A program made the translations under genes and the position numbers. Source: Xylogone sp. PMI_703 (taxonomy: Eukaryota; Ascomycota; Leotiomycetes). Taken from it: a DNA stretch of 64,000 bases. Of this stretch, positions 50,707-62,771 are shown piece by piece. The stretch covers positions 6,882,001-6,946,000 of the forward strand of contig JAJTUQ010000003.1 in the NCBI GenBank assembly GCA_021399445.1, in the 5' to 3' direction. The notes beneath the pieces are model-generated. The model was not told the DNA's origin and made no database searches. It saw only the letters and a list, made by a program, of their open reading frames with translations. The stretch's first letter is position 1; each line of letters begins with the position of its first letter.

Positions 50707-50835
50707 GCTCCTTTGGCGCAATGGCAGCGCGTAAGTCTACCAGTAAAACCAAGTTCTTATTTAAACATTTAACTAAAATCTTCGTAGGCAAGACTTCTAA
50801 TCTTGAGGCTGCGAGTTCGAGTCTCGCAAGGAGTG
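50707..50835 (+). tRNA. tRNA-Arg(UCU) with a non-canonical 57-nt intron-like insertion
   Basis: All arms can be drawn: acceptor 50707-50713 with 50828-50834, D stem GCGC 50716-50719 with 50727-50730, anticodon stem CAAGA 50789-50793 with TCTTG 50801-50805, loop CTTCTAA giving anticodon TCT (50796-50798). The T arm is GCGAG/CTCGC with loop TTCGAGT (50811-50827). The A box lies at 50714-50724 and the B box around 50814-50824. An 11-T run at 50847-50857 would end Pol III transcription. Without the block 50731-50787 the tRNA is perfect. That block starts GTAAGT, has TTTAACTAAA as a branch-like site and ends TAG. The anticodon loop itself has no intron at 37/38. Confidence 0.85.
50731..50787 (+). 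other. spliceosomal-like intron inside the tRNA gene
   Basis: 57 nt lying between D-stem position 25 and G26. Donor GTAAGT, branch-like TTAACTAA about 16 nt from the end, acceptor TAG. It has the size and signals of the protein-gene introns in this window, not of a tRNA-endonuclease intron. Confidence 0.7.
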
Positions 50836-51580
50836 CTCTTTGTTCCTTTTTTTTTTTCCCTTGTCAATATATAATAATCGTCAGGCTTCAGCCACACGTA
50901 TTGCCTAAATTTCTCGCATTCGCTTAAAGTGGAGTCGCAGTTGAACGCGGGTTATAATTTTCTCAGCGCGGGTACGTGGTGTGGCGCGACGTGACCTCAT
51001 CAGGGGTAAAAATTTCCAAGCTCATTGATTTTGTGTGAAAACCAAATAGAAATTCAATGACACCTAATTTTCAACTTTGAATTATCAAAACACTATCTTA
51101 TATTTTAATGTATATAATTATAAATAATACATAAATTTTAATAGGTTAACCTTTTTAAATTTGGAATATCGATTCTCTGATATATATATCCACCGAGTAA
51201 GAGAAACTGCTCCTTAAGTTATGCGTTTGCATGCATTCATGTATAGCTTTAACTCCTAAGAATATAATCCTTTATATTGCACTGTAATTCTCCCTCCTGT
51301 CTCTGCGAAGGTAGCCGCTTATGCGCCCATCGCACTGATTTCGCAACAGTGGTGATCTTGGACCAAGGCTCGGATTCCGCTGACCGACGACACATATATG
51401 TACATTTGCGAAAAATCCGAAAGTCCGCGAAATCTGATCTGGGCCTCAATGTTATGCATACGACGCTAGCAACCTTTGTGTTTGAAGGTATACGGAATAT
51501 AAAGAGATCTTTGTAGGCGCGCTTTTTGTGTGGGCTCTCCCAGCCCTCCTCCAGTCTCGCCTATTTATTCTCCTCTAGCA
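50836..51580. other. intergenic region
   Basis: tRNA terminator followed by an AT-rich stretch and the promoter of the NmrA-type gene. No gene recognised. Confidence 0.5.
50847..50857 (+). terminator. RNA polymerase III T-run terminator
   Basis: Eleven consecutive T, 12 nt after the tRNA discriminator base. Confidence 0.8.
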
Positions 51581-52813
51581 ATGGCCACAGCAAACCATAT
51601 TAGCAAGATTGCCATCGTTGGCGTGAGTGACCCGATCTTATGCCCACTCTCTCCTGTATCTCCTTGGCTGACTCACTGGCACAGTCGAGCGGCAATGTTG
51701 GCCGCTACATGACCGAAGCCCTGCTCAAGACGGGCAGGCACACTGTCACAGCCATCACTCGGCCGGAAACTAAGGGCACATTTCCTCAAGGTGTTGTCGT
51801 GAAGGAGGTCGATTACAGCAAGCCGGAGACACTGGTCGAGGCCCTCCGCGGCCAAGAGGCGCTCGTCATCACCATCAGCGGTCATGCTCCAATTCGAGAG
51901 ATTGAAGAGAAGCTGATCAGAGCTGCCGGAGAGGCGGGCGTGCCTTGGATGTAAGTCTAGCGATGATTGCCGTCGCTGCGTTGTACATCCACTGATTCTC
52001 GCCTTCGCTATCGACAGTCTACCTAATGAATGGTCCCCAGACTCTGCACACGAGGGGATAGTAAACGACGTTTTTATCTTTAAGTCGAAGGGTGAGTGCA
52101 ATCGCACTGGATATGCATATTAATCATAAACGCTGACCACGAAGGGTCTTGTGGTTGTAGTGGCTGCTCGCAAGCTGATCGAAGAAATCGGGAAGAGCTC
52201 GTACATCGCTGTTGCAACTGGCTTCTGGTACGAGTATAGTTTGTCCATTCCGAGTAACTACGGCTTCAACTTCGCCAACCGCACCGTCAGATTTTACGAC
52301 GACGGTGAGATCAAAATCTCGACCTCGACATGGCCACAGGTTGGCCGTGCCGTCGCCGGGCTTCTCAGTCTCCCAATCACGCCTGAAGGCCCGAATACAG
52401 AAGCCTGCCTTGAGAGTCTCAGAAACAAGGTTGTTTATGTTAACTCCTTCACTATCAATCAGAAAGATATGCTAGCATCTGTTCTTCGTCAGACAGAGAC
52501 CAAGGAAGAGGACTGGACGATTACAAAGGTGCCAGCTCAAGAGCTCCATTCAACAAGTAGTAAGCAGATTGCGGAGGGTAAGAAAGATGCTTATGCCAGC
52601 TACTTATACTCTCGAATCTTCTTTCCCGATGGCAGCGGTGACTTTGAGCATAAGGGGACGTTAAATAGCATGCTAAACTTACCGAAGGAGGATATTGACG
52701 AAGCAACTAATAATGCGATCAAGCGCCAGTTAGGCCTACAGGAGAAGGAGATTAACGAAACAACAAATGTTACGATGAAGCGCCAGATGGCTCAAGCAAC
52801 CGAAGGACATTGA
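51581..52813 (+). CDS. NmrA-like / isoflavone-reductase-type NAD(P)-binding protein
   Basis: Four exons, 51581-51622, 51685-51950, 52018-52091 and 52161-52813, give 344 residues. The nucleotide-binding loop is split by intron 1: KIAIVG joins SSGNVGRYM, giving GxxGxxG. Family blocks follow: DYSKPETLVEALRGQEALV, PWILPNEWSPD, a conserved YIAVATGFWYEYSL, ISTSTWPQVGRAVAGLLSLP, VYVNSFTINQKDML and RIFFPDGSGDFEHKGTLN. The protein should be a cytosolic reductase, or an NADP sensor, of the atypical short-chain family often found in polyketide clusters. The C-terminus carries a 19-residue near-duplication (EDIDEATNNAIKRQ then KEINETTNVTMKRQ). Substrate unknown; membership of the cluster is by position. 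Confidence 0.9.
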
Positions 52814-54482
52814 TGGAGCGATTAACGGCGTTATTATGCGGTTCCCTGCCATTTGCTTATTTAGGTATAGAAGTGTTTATAACTGATTATATGGTAGAAG
52901 TAATGAGTTCTCCTATATTAAGGTTTTAACTTAATGTAAAGCTTTTATATAATTAAGGTAAGTTATGTTAGTCAATTTCGAAATTGTTGAGTTCTCCAAT
53001 CAAATGCGACCGTCCCTTGTTGGTGGCTTGCACAACTATGGGTGCACATACATAAAAAACGCGCCCCAGGTGAGCCATTTTCACCAGCCAAGAAGGGGAT
53101 AGGTTAATATTTCTCATTCACCAATGGGTATATTGGCGTATGGGCTAGAACAGATATTTCTGCCTATATCTTTCCCTATAATAGCCCTATATGTACATGA
53201 AGCGCCACTGCCTACTACTAACTAAATCTTCCGGAGCGCCCAGATATGTATCAAATTCTTTAATCCTATAGGATCATTTTGACTTGTTTTCTAAAGCCTC
53301 TTACGATTCGCCTTAGTTGTCTCTGCTATACTTAATAGTTAATATACTCTGAGTGTTACCTTGATTCACGATTATAACGTGTGTATTACCTAACCTCTGC
53401 TCAAGATGAAATACACTTAAAATAAGTTATACGTATTTAGACAAAGGAGGGATAGTACTCTTCACATTAATATAAGAAGACTGAATTTCGAAAGAAGAGA
53501 CCTCAGGCTTTTGCGCCCAGATCATCCTGCTTAATTGTTGAAGTAGGATAGTGTGGTTACACCCTCGAACAGCCGCTGCGTGCTATTAATATCGAGTACC
53601 CACCGGTGACACTACGATCAAGAGCCTGGTTGAGTCTGGTTGGGTTCCCAAGGCAGCCCATAACAGTTAGACTGTTATGCGCGCACACCCAGCTCGGACT
53701 GCGGACGCCGTGGACCTCTCATCCAGGAGTGAGGGAGCCCATCATGCTCCTGATTCATACGGCCGGGCATGTCATGTAGAAATGATGCTAGGAGTTCTGT
53801 CATTATAGGCCTTATTCAATCTGAATCGACGCTAGCCCCTTTTGTGCGGAACATTTGGAATCATCAAAAAGCGCCCGGCCTTGATGAGCCGGCCTTTCGT
53901 TGTTGATGTGGGTCCGGAAGGTACTCAGGCCCACAAGGCTGACATTACCAGTATACAAGAAGGAGACGTATTGTGCACAGATGTGGCCGAGGTCTGAATC
54001 ATTGTATTGCCGATATCTTCAATATGAGGACCGAATCGGGCAGACTGCCAACGCTGAATAGACGTGATGTCTTTCAATCTCGGATGATGAAGAGGAGATC
54101 GTGCTACATGATGTGGAAGAAGTTAAATGCTCAATCGAAAACGAGATCACGCTCTATGGTTTGAGCAAAGGTAAAGCAGAGTCCTCTTTTATAAACGCTT
54201 CCGCCAAAATGAGAGACTATGATATACGTACGAAACGAATATGGACCATGAGGCAAACCAGAAGAAAGCTGACGTGACTCGAAGCCTTCAAGCAATGGCC
54301 ACATCCACTACTCAGAAGAAGTAGGGGAATAATTCGTGATTGGTGTACAGAGTCGAGTGTTCACAGGGTGAGAGCACAATGAGAGATGTGTGATGCGTAA
54401 CTTGGTAAGGAATATTTAGTCTTTTTGGTTTTCATGATGTTTTAATCTAGGCAAATCAAAGCGAACAAAATTCTTCTACGTT
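52814..54482. other. intergenic region
   Basis: About 1.7 kb of convergent 3' flank between the NmrA-like gene and the EthD gene. A moderately GC-rich block (53.5-54.2 kb) looks different from its surroundings but has no readable gene; it may be eroded coding or transposon sequence. Confidence 0.45.
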
Positions 54483-54946
54483 TCAGACTTGCACAAGCTT
54501 TCCATCCTTCACATGCCTTTCAAACCACCCAAATGACATCAGGGTGTTAGGGCCGTCCGCGAAATTGCCATGATCAGGGTTGACAACACTCAGATAATGT
54601 GGATCATTCTTCACACTGATGTAATCTTCTACATTGCGGAAGACAATGGTAACGAATGCATCGGAGGGTGATACGTTAACGGAATTCAAATTTGGAAAAA
54701 GAAGGTTGATATCCTTCATTAATTCAGATGTATTGTGTTGCTTGAAATAGTTAGCTGTGAGGGAAGATCTACTGCAGTCGATTAGGAACTTACCATGGTG
54801 TAATCAACGATTTTTTTCTGTACCAATAGCTCCTTCAAATGTCCTGAATGCGTCTCGCTGATGTACTTGTGATATGCATCTTCATCCATACCAGGTTTGC
54901 GTTTGGCGCAAATGGTGATAGAGAATAAGCCTTGGGATTTGCCCAT
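54483..54946 (-). CDS. EthD-domain protein (polyketide-tailoring type)
   Basis: Two exons, 54946-54794 and 54740-54483, give 136 residues. The small ferredoxin-like EthD fold shows ITICAKRKPGMDEDAYHKYI near the start, then HSGHLKELL and VDYTMQHNT across the intron. DAFVTIVFRNVEDYI, VNPDHGNFAD and MSFGWFE follow. Fungal EthD proteins near non-reducing PKSs act as decarboxylases, dehydratases or cyclases on the freshly released aromatic acid (as in anthraquinone pathways). The start at 54946 was preferred over an in-frame TTG further up. It is divergent from the PKS gene with 454 bp between, so the two are probably co-regulated. Confidence 0.88.
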
Positions 54947-55400
54947 CTTGGAATTTGCTTGTTGGTTTGGTTTAGTGTATCTCAGAATCAGGGCATGCAA
55001 AATGTTTTGATCTTGGACTATGGGGCCAATATCTGCTTTGCTTAAATCGCTCAAGGGATGATTCTCTTTGAATACAGTCCCTGCTCCGCCTCGCGCAGAG
55101 CGCCGTCAGCCCGTGATGTGAGGTCGGATTCCGACATTCTGAACTGAACTGAATAAGTCGGCACCCGGCATCCATGTTCACCTTGCCCTCAAGCCTACTT
55201 GCTCGTAGAGTCTGAAGTTCTGATAGCTAATCAATCTCTTTGGCTCAGCGGACGCCGGGGGCACACACCATGCGTGACTAATACGAGGGATTGGACATAG
55301 AGATATCAGAGCACTTAACTATATTCAGGCCTATGCTGTGCTTTTATATGCCTGTCTCTTTCATATCACTTTTCAATACTTTGTCACAGCTTCAATAATC
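54947..55400. promoter_or_regulatory. divergent promoter region EthD/PKS
   Basis: 454 bp shared by two core cluster genes. It should bind the pathway regulator; no clear CGG-N-CCG site could be singled out by eye. Confidence 0.4.
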
Positions 55401-58400
55401 ATGGAGCCAGTAGTTTCTTCTGCGCCTTTCATGCCTCCTATAGGCAGCCCTCAACAATGCAATATCCTTCTTTTTGGAGATCTTACAGGCGCGTTCGAAG
55501 ACGATCTTCGTCAGCTGCTCCATTGCAAGAGCAATGGCTTGTTGCAGTCATTTTTTCACCAGGTCAGCCAGGCATTTCGGCAGGAACTTGCACTATTGCC
55601 TAGCCAACAGCAAGAATGGTTTCCACGGTTCACCGATCTTGTAGATCTAATGGCCAATCTTGATGGTATGGTTGGTAGGCATGCCTTGAGATTTGGCCTT
55701 CTTTGCGTCTATCAAGTTGGTCGATTAATTAAGTGAGAAGTGCCCCGTTGATTAGAATACCAATGGGCTTCAGGCTAATCATCCGTTCTTTTGTCATTAG
55801 CTCTGATTTCTATCCTAATGCTGCTAACTCCTATCTAATGGGAGTCTGTACTGGCACGTTCGCCGCTGCGGCGGTTGCGTCGTCACAGTCGATACGAGAA
55901 TTGGTCCCAGCTGGCGTTGAAGCAGCAATTGTAGCCTTTCGGACCGGACTACATTCCCTCAAGATGCAGCGGGACATCGAGCCCTGCTCAGTAGAGGAGT
56001 CACGTCCATGGTCATGTATCGTTGGCTTACAAGAAATCAAGGCTCTTGAGATTCTCCGACAGTTCAATGCAGAGGAGGTGAGGCTTTTATGAACGTATCA
56101 TACAGACCCCAAAAACTGACCTAGATAGCGCCTGTCGAGAAGCCTGCAACCTTACATAAGCGCTGTCACGCCGTCTAATGTGACAATAAGCGGCCCTCCT
56201 CGTGTTTTAGAACGCCTAATCAGCTCTTCTTCGCTCAAAGCTCATGCAATCACAATTCATACTCCGTATCACGCCACTCATTTGAATGGAGCTGAAGAGG
56301 TAACTGAGGTGCTTGGGCGCTTAAGCGATCGGGGCTTGAAGGCGCGTCGGCAACGGATGCGGCTCATGTCGGCCGCGGCTGGTACTTTTACGACGGCAGA
56401 GGACTTCAGGGGCCTTTTACGCAAGGCTGTCGAGGAAAGCCTCTGTGAGCAGGTACGGTGGGATAAGACCTGCCTTTCAATCTCATCTACTCTCGCCAAG
56501 ATAGATGAGTTGCAGTCATGTGTAGTGATACCTGTGGTATCGAATGCTGCCACGATATTAAGCTCTGCTCTTCAGAAGAAATCTCACCTGCATACCACGA
56601 TATCGAACATACTAAACTCGAAAGTAGAGGGCATTGACATGAACCCGGCAGCTGGGACGTTTCAGGATTCTAAAATTGCCATCGTGGGATTCTCTGGTAG
56701 GTTCCCGGAGGCAGCTTCGAACGATGAGCTTTGGCAGGTCCTTATGGCTGCTCGTGATTGTTCGCGTACCATCCCAAAAGACCGGTTCGACTGGGAGGCA
56801 CACTACGATCCAACTGGCAAGAAGAAGAACCATACTCGTGTGAAATACGGGTGTTTCATCAACGAACCCGGCGTTTTCGATGCCAAATTCTTCAACCTCT
56901 CGCCGCGTGAGGCGGACAATACTGATCCGGCGCAGCGTCTTGCGCTCATGGCAGCTTACGAGGCCATGGAAATGGCCGGCCTCGTACCTGATCGGACACC
57001 ATCCACTCAGCGTGACCGCATTGGTGTCTTCTTTGGTGTGACGAGCGACGACTGGCGCGAAGTCAACAGCGGCCAGGATGTTGATACCTATTTTATTCCT
57101 GGCGGCAACCGTGCCTTCGTGCCTGGCCGTATCAGTTACTCCTTCCGACTGTCGGGGCCGAGTATCTCGGTGGATACGGCATGTTCGTCCAGTTTCGCTG
57201 CCATATCGACGGCATGCAAGTATCTATGGCAAGGCGACTGCGACTCAGCGATTGCAGGAGGCACCAACGTACTGACCAACCCCGATAACTTTGTTGGGCT
57301 TGACCGTGGCCACTTCTTATCGACGACAGGTAACTGCGCTCCATTCGATGACTCAGCCAGTGGCTACTGTCGAGCAGATGGCGTCGGTGCTGTTATACTC
57401 AAAAGGCTGGAAGACGCGCAGGCGGACAATGATCCTATCTTCGGCGTGATCGTTGGAAGCAGCACCAACCACTGTGGCCAAACCGTCTCTATCACCCGGC
57501 CGCATGAAGGCGACCAGCTCTCGTTGTTCAAGCGTATCTTGCGGCACACCAACACCAACCCGACAGATGTCAGCTATGTGGAGATGCACGGCACGGGGAC
57601 GCAGGCCGGAGATGCTGCTGAAATGCGCTCGGTGCTGTGTGCCTTTGCCTGGGACCGCCGGCGTACAATTGCATCTCCTCCACGACCACTGCACCTCGGC
57701 GCAGTCAAGGCCAACGTAGGCCACGCAGAATCGGCCTCGGGCGTCACGTCGCTGATCAAGGTGCTAATGATGATGCAGCACAGCCTGGTGCCGCCGCACC
57801 GTCTCGATGGTGAGCTGAATCGGAACTATCCAACCGATATGGCTGACCGGAACGTGCATATTGCCTTCAAGCCAACACCGTGGCGACGTGAGGACTCTCC
57901 GGGCGACAAGCGGATGGTGTTCCTGAATAACTTCAGTGCTGCTGGCGGCAACACTGCTATTTTACTGGAGGATGCTCCACGTAGGGCTGCACCGCTACAG
58001 CCGGCGGATCCTCGCACCGTCTTCCCTATCGCTATTACCGCCAAGACGCCTGCGGCGCTAGAAGCAAATTGCCGCGCGCTTATCGCCTATCTCGAGAGCA
58101 ACCCGCAGGCATCGCTGCCCGCACTATCGTACACTACCACGGCTCGTCGTTCCCACTACAAGTTCCGCCAGCTGGTGTCCGGTAACAATGTTGCTGCAGT
58201 TAAGGCCGCTCTACAACGCCTTGTTGACGAGAAAGGGTTGGCTGTCAAGGCCCAACCCACCGCGCCTCAGGTAGTCTTTACGTTCACAGGGCAGGGAACG
58301 CTCTACGCGGGCATTGGGAAACAACTATTCGAGCATGTCCCTGCCTTCCGTGCTGACATCCTCCGTCTCAGCCGTATTGCGCAATACCAGGGTCATCCGA

Positions 58401-61400
58401 ATATCCTGTCCTTGATTTCAGGCAACGCAGGTGCTGACGAGAATGCGGACGACCCGGTCGTGGCCCAATTGGCTGTTGTTTGCATTCAGATGGCCCTCTC
58501 GCATCTCTGGACCTTCTGGGTTGGTGAACCATCGTCTGTTATCGGCCATAGCCTAGGAGAGTACGCGGCTCTCTACGCTGCTGGGGTTTTGTCTGCCAGC
58601 GACACAATTCACCTCGTTGGTAGCCGCGCTCAACTACTTGAAAAGCACTGTACCAAACGAACACACTCGATGCTCGCGGTCAAAGCTCCCGTCGCCGCAA
58701 TCACCGCTGACTTGGCCAAAACTACTTGCACCATTGCCTGCATCAACTCCCCTTCAAGTACTGTCGTCAGCGGGCCGAAGGCAGAGATTCGGAAATTGGC
58801 AGAGTTGCTGAAATCTAGGAATGTAGATGCTATAACACTCGATGTCCCTTATGCCTTCCATTCTTCGCAGGTGGAGCCTATTTTGGCCGAATACGAGATA
58901 CTTGCGAGTACCGTACATTTTAACGAGCCAAAGGTGCCCTATTTGTCGCCACTTCTTTCCAAGACGGTTGCAGTGGGCGCCCACGGCATACTTAATGCGA
59001 CCTACCTTGCGCGGGCAACTCGAGAGTGTGTTGACTTCAAGGGTGCTATCGAGGCTGCTCTTGTCGGAAAGGTAGTCAATGACTCTACTATTTGGATTGA
59101 GATCGGTGCCCATCCAGCGTGTTCAGGAATGGTGAAACAGATAATTGGTTCTCACGTCCTTACCGCTCCTTCATTAAGGAAGGATGCCGATACGTGGAAG
59201 GTGCTTGTTGGCTCTCTGGAAACTCTTTATCTCGCGGGTGCTGTTATCCATTGGAACGAATACCATCGTGACTTCGAAGCTGCCCACGAGGTCTTATCTT
59301 TACCAAGTTATAAATGGGATCTCAAGAACTACTGGATACAGTATAGGCACAACTTCTGTCTTACAAAAGGAGATGATCCAGCAAGCCTCAGGCCCCAAGT
59401 TCCCGCCACGCTCTCTGCTAATGTCCTGACTGCGCCATCACTGTCTTCATCGGTGCATCGTGTACTGGAAGAGAACAACTCGGACGAGGTCTCTGTTTTA
59501 CTTACCGAATCTGATCTACATGACCCACGACTCATTCCTATACTGTCGGGTCATAAAGTCAACACTGCCATGTTGTGCCCGTCTTCTCTCTACGCTGATA
59601 TGGCCCTCACCATTGCAAACCACATGCTCAAATCCAGCGGGAAGCTTAATGATAAGGTTGGGGTAGATTGCGGTGCAATGAATGTGCATCGCCCATTGAT
59701 TTATCAGTCGGGTGACACCTCTCAGCTATTCAGAGTAGCAGCAATTGCAAAATGGCCGAAGAACGAAATATCTCTAAAGTTCTTTAGTGTTGATGCCGCC
59801 GGACGCGAACTGGCGGATCATGCCTCCTGCATCGTGAAGATTACGAAGAGTCAGAATTGGCTTGATGACTGGAAGCGCAACTCCTATTTGGTCACTAGTC
59901 GGATCTCGTCTCTTCACGAGGCTACCGACACGGGTAGAGCCCACAAGTTAAAGAGGGGCCTTGTGTACAAACTTTTCAGCGCCTTAGTCGATTACGCCCC
60001 TAACTACCAGGGAATGCAGCAAGTCGTTCTAGACAGCGAGTATCTTGAAGCCACGGCCGTGGTTAAGTTTCAAGTAGGCGACCAAGGCTTTCACTGGAAT
60101 CCTTGCTGGATTGACAGTCTGGGCCACATTGCCGGCTTCATTATGAACGGCAATGAGAACGTCGCATCTAAAGACCAGGTGTTTATTAACCATGGCTGGG
60201 ATTCAATGCGATGTGCTAAACCGATCGATGGCGGACGAGAATACGTGACCTACAACCGCATGCAATTAGAGACAGGCACGATGTATGTTGGAACTACGTA
60301 CGTCTTCGAAGGTGAAGAACTTGTGGCAGAATTCCAAGGTGTCAGAGTAAGTTTCCTCTTTTTACAAGATAACTTTCTAGAATCTAAAATTATGTAGTTT
60401 CAAGGAGTAAATCGCTCAGTCTTAGACAGACTGTTGCCTGGGAAAGCAGAAACGGCAGTCAAACGCTCTACTCCCGAAGCATCTCTCGCCGCTCCGGCTA
60501 ATAATTCCACCAAAGTCGACCAAGTGAGGAAAGTAATAACCCCCACTCCTCCTCAGAGTCAGCCTCAGAGCCAGCCTGGGAAGGCCGTCGGAGCCCTGAA
60601 GATTATAATAGACGAGGTTCAGATCAGCGAGGACCAAGTTGAGTTGGACGCAGAGTTTGCCGACCTAGGCATCGACTCCCTTCTTGCTCTCACTATTGTC
60701 AGCCGTCTGCGTGAGGAGCTGGATATCGATATCCCATCCTCCGCCTTCATGGACTATGCAACAATCCGAAGCCTTCTTAGCGCTTTAGGAGGCGAAGCAG
60801 GTTTAGAACCTTCGTCAACGCAAACTGCAGCCTCCACGCTCCCGTCCAGCAGCAGTAGTCAAGTTGAAGACGAATACGAGACTGATGCCACTCCTCCTAT
60901 TGATGACAGTAGTGACTCGGATGCCGACATTATGGTCACTGTTCGAAAGACTATTGCACAAGAGACTGGAACAGATATTAACGATATATCGCCGAATTCG
61001 GTCCTCTCGGAGCTTGGTTTGGATGATGTACTCGCACTCACAATAACGAGCAAGATCTCAGAGGATATCGATGTCAAACTACCACCTGGCCTCTTTACTG
61101 ACAATAAAACACTTCGTGATGTCGATGCCGCTCTTCGAGAAGCCGGAATAATCGACGGAACTGGGCCAAAGATCGCCAGCGAGAATAAAACATCTTTCAT
61201 ACTGGATGCCCCACCACATGCGACCTCAGCATTGCTTCAAGGCTCTCCCAAGGCGGCAAATAAAACACTCTTCTTCTTTCCCGACGGTGCTGGATCCGCC
61301 ACCTCATACATGAACATCCCTGAGATATCTCAGGATGTCGTTGTCTATGGTCTGAACTGCCCATGGCTTAAAACTCCAGAGAATCTTAAGTTATCATTCG

Positions 61401-62002
61401 AGGACTACGTTTCCAAGTTCCTAGTAGAGATCAGAAGGCGCCAGCCGCGTGGGCCTTATAGTTTCGGCGGTTCATCCGCAGGAGGCATTCTCGCATACGA
61501 GGCAGCGCAGCAACTCGAACGCGTCGGAGAGAAGATTGACCGACTCATCTTGCTCGACACACCGGACCCAGTTGGGCTGGAGAATCCCAATCAACGCATG
61601 TATGATTTCTTAGACAGCATGGGAGCGTTTGGCATGATGGGCAAGAAGACTCCCTCATGGTTGCGCCCGCACTTTGACGCCTTCCTGGTTCTCCTTGACG
61701 GTTACAAGGTGAAGAAATACACTGGAAGCTCGCCCCCTCCCACCTATATTATCTATGCCCGCGACGGCATGTGCAAGTATCCGACAGATCCGCGTCCAGA
61801 AATCCGACCCGACGATCCAAGGGAGATGCTGTGGCTGTTGAACAACAGAACTGACTTCAGTGGCGCAGGCTGGAACACCTTGCTCGGTAAGCAGAACCTG
61901 CACATCAGCGTGCTAGATGATGTGAATCACTACACAATTTTACAATCTGGGCCGAAGATCAAAGAGTTGAGCCGTCTTATTGCTCGTGCTATGCAGGAAT
62001 AA
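55401..62002 (+). CDS. non-reducing polyketide synthase, SAT-KS-MAT-PT-ACP-ACP-TE
   Basis: Four exons, 55401-55732, 55801-56077, 56129-60346 and 60398-62002, give 2143 residues. Domains in order: SAT with [10 protein letters not shown] (Cys near residue 126); KS from about 385 with DTACSSS (Cys 57182-57184), [11 protein letters not shown] and NVGHAES. MAT has [12 protein letters not shown] (Ser 58550-58552). PT has ILSGHKVN and the Asp in WIDSLGH. ACP1 has GIDSLLAL (Ser 60676-60678); ACP2 reads [10 protein letters not shown] has GGSSAGG (Ser 61475-61477) and His in NHYTIL. It makes an aromatic polyketide from acetyl/malonyl units, folds it in PT and releases it by TE. ACP2 has Asp in place of the phosphopantetheine Ser and should be inactive. 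No reductive or methyltransferase domain is present. Chain length cannot be read by eye. Confidence 0.95.
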
Positions 62003-62771
62003 TGCGACATGGGCGTTCTCGTGGAGACATGATGACATTTTGCACAGTTTGTTTGTACTGATATTAGTAGAGCATGTAAATTGGCTCTTTAAAGCTTAAA
62101 ATGTATAGAATTCAATGTAGATAGAACATCCAAAGAAAACCATCATTTTTATTTGATAAAAGTAATAAATAAATGGCCTAAGCTAAAGGCACTTAGCATC
62201 GTCACTGCCATAATACAAGTGCACATTACAACTTTGTTTCACGTTTATTATACTCGAACTTGTGATTAAAGTTAGTTAATTATAACAGATTCCATAAATG
62301 CACTTCATAATTACTATATCAATTGTAGAGATGTAATATTCCTACCGAAATTTGAAGAGTGGTTTAAGGAGCTAACAGCCTAAAGAGCAGAGTTCCTGAA
62401 GTGCCTGAAGTTTACAATTTACTAACAAAATCTAAGGGGCTTTAGCTAACCCATGGCTGCCTTTAGCTCATGCCTGAATAAAGGGTTATTAGGATTGGCG
62501 AATGGGCGGCATTGATGCATCAGATATTGAGCTCAGACTAGGTCAATCAATATTACGAAGTACTTCCTCAAAAATACAGTAAACTCTAGATATAGCAGAA
62601 TAAAATGAGTAGTAATTACATTCCGATAAGTGATAATCGTCAGCTCTACTTATATCACCTCCCACATCACCTTTGCTACTAGCTAGTAGAAGCAAGCTCG
62701 TTCTATAACTAAAGACAGTATATTATAATTTTCACTCCTGTGGACAATTACTGGCTTCCCATTCACGGTTG
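62003..62771. other. convergent intergenic region
   Basis: 770 bp, AT-rich, between PKS and O-methyltransferase 3' ends. No gene or repeat recognised. Confidence 0.5.

Noticed and set aside
50721..50927. Open frame starting inside the tRNA gene
   Set aside because: It reads through the tRNA arms and the Pol III T run; the tRNA explains the sequence fully.
53500..54200. Possible gene in a more GC-rich block
   Set aside because: No frame longer than about 60 codons and no family resemblance seen.
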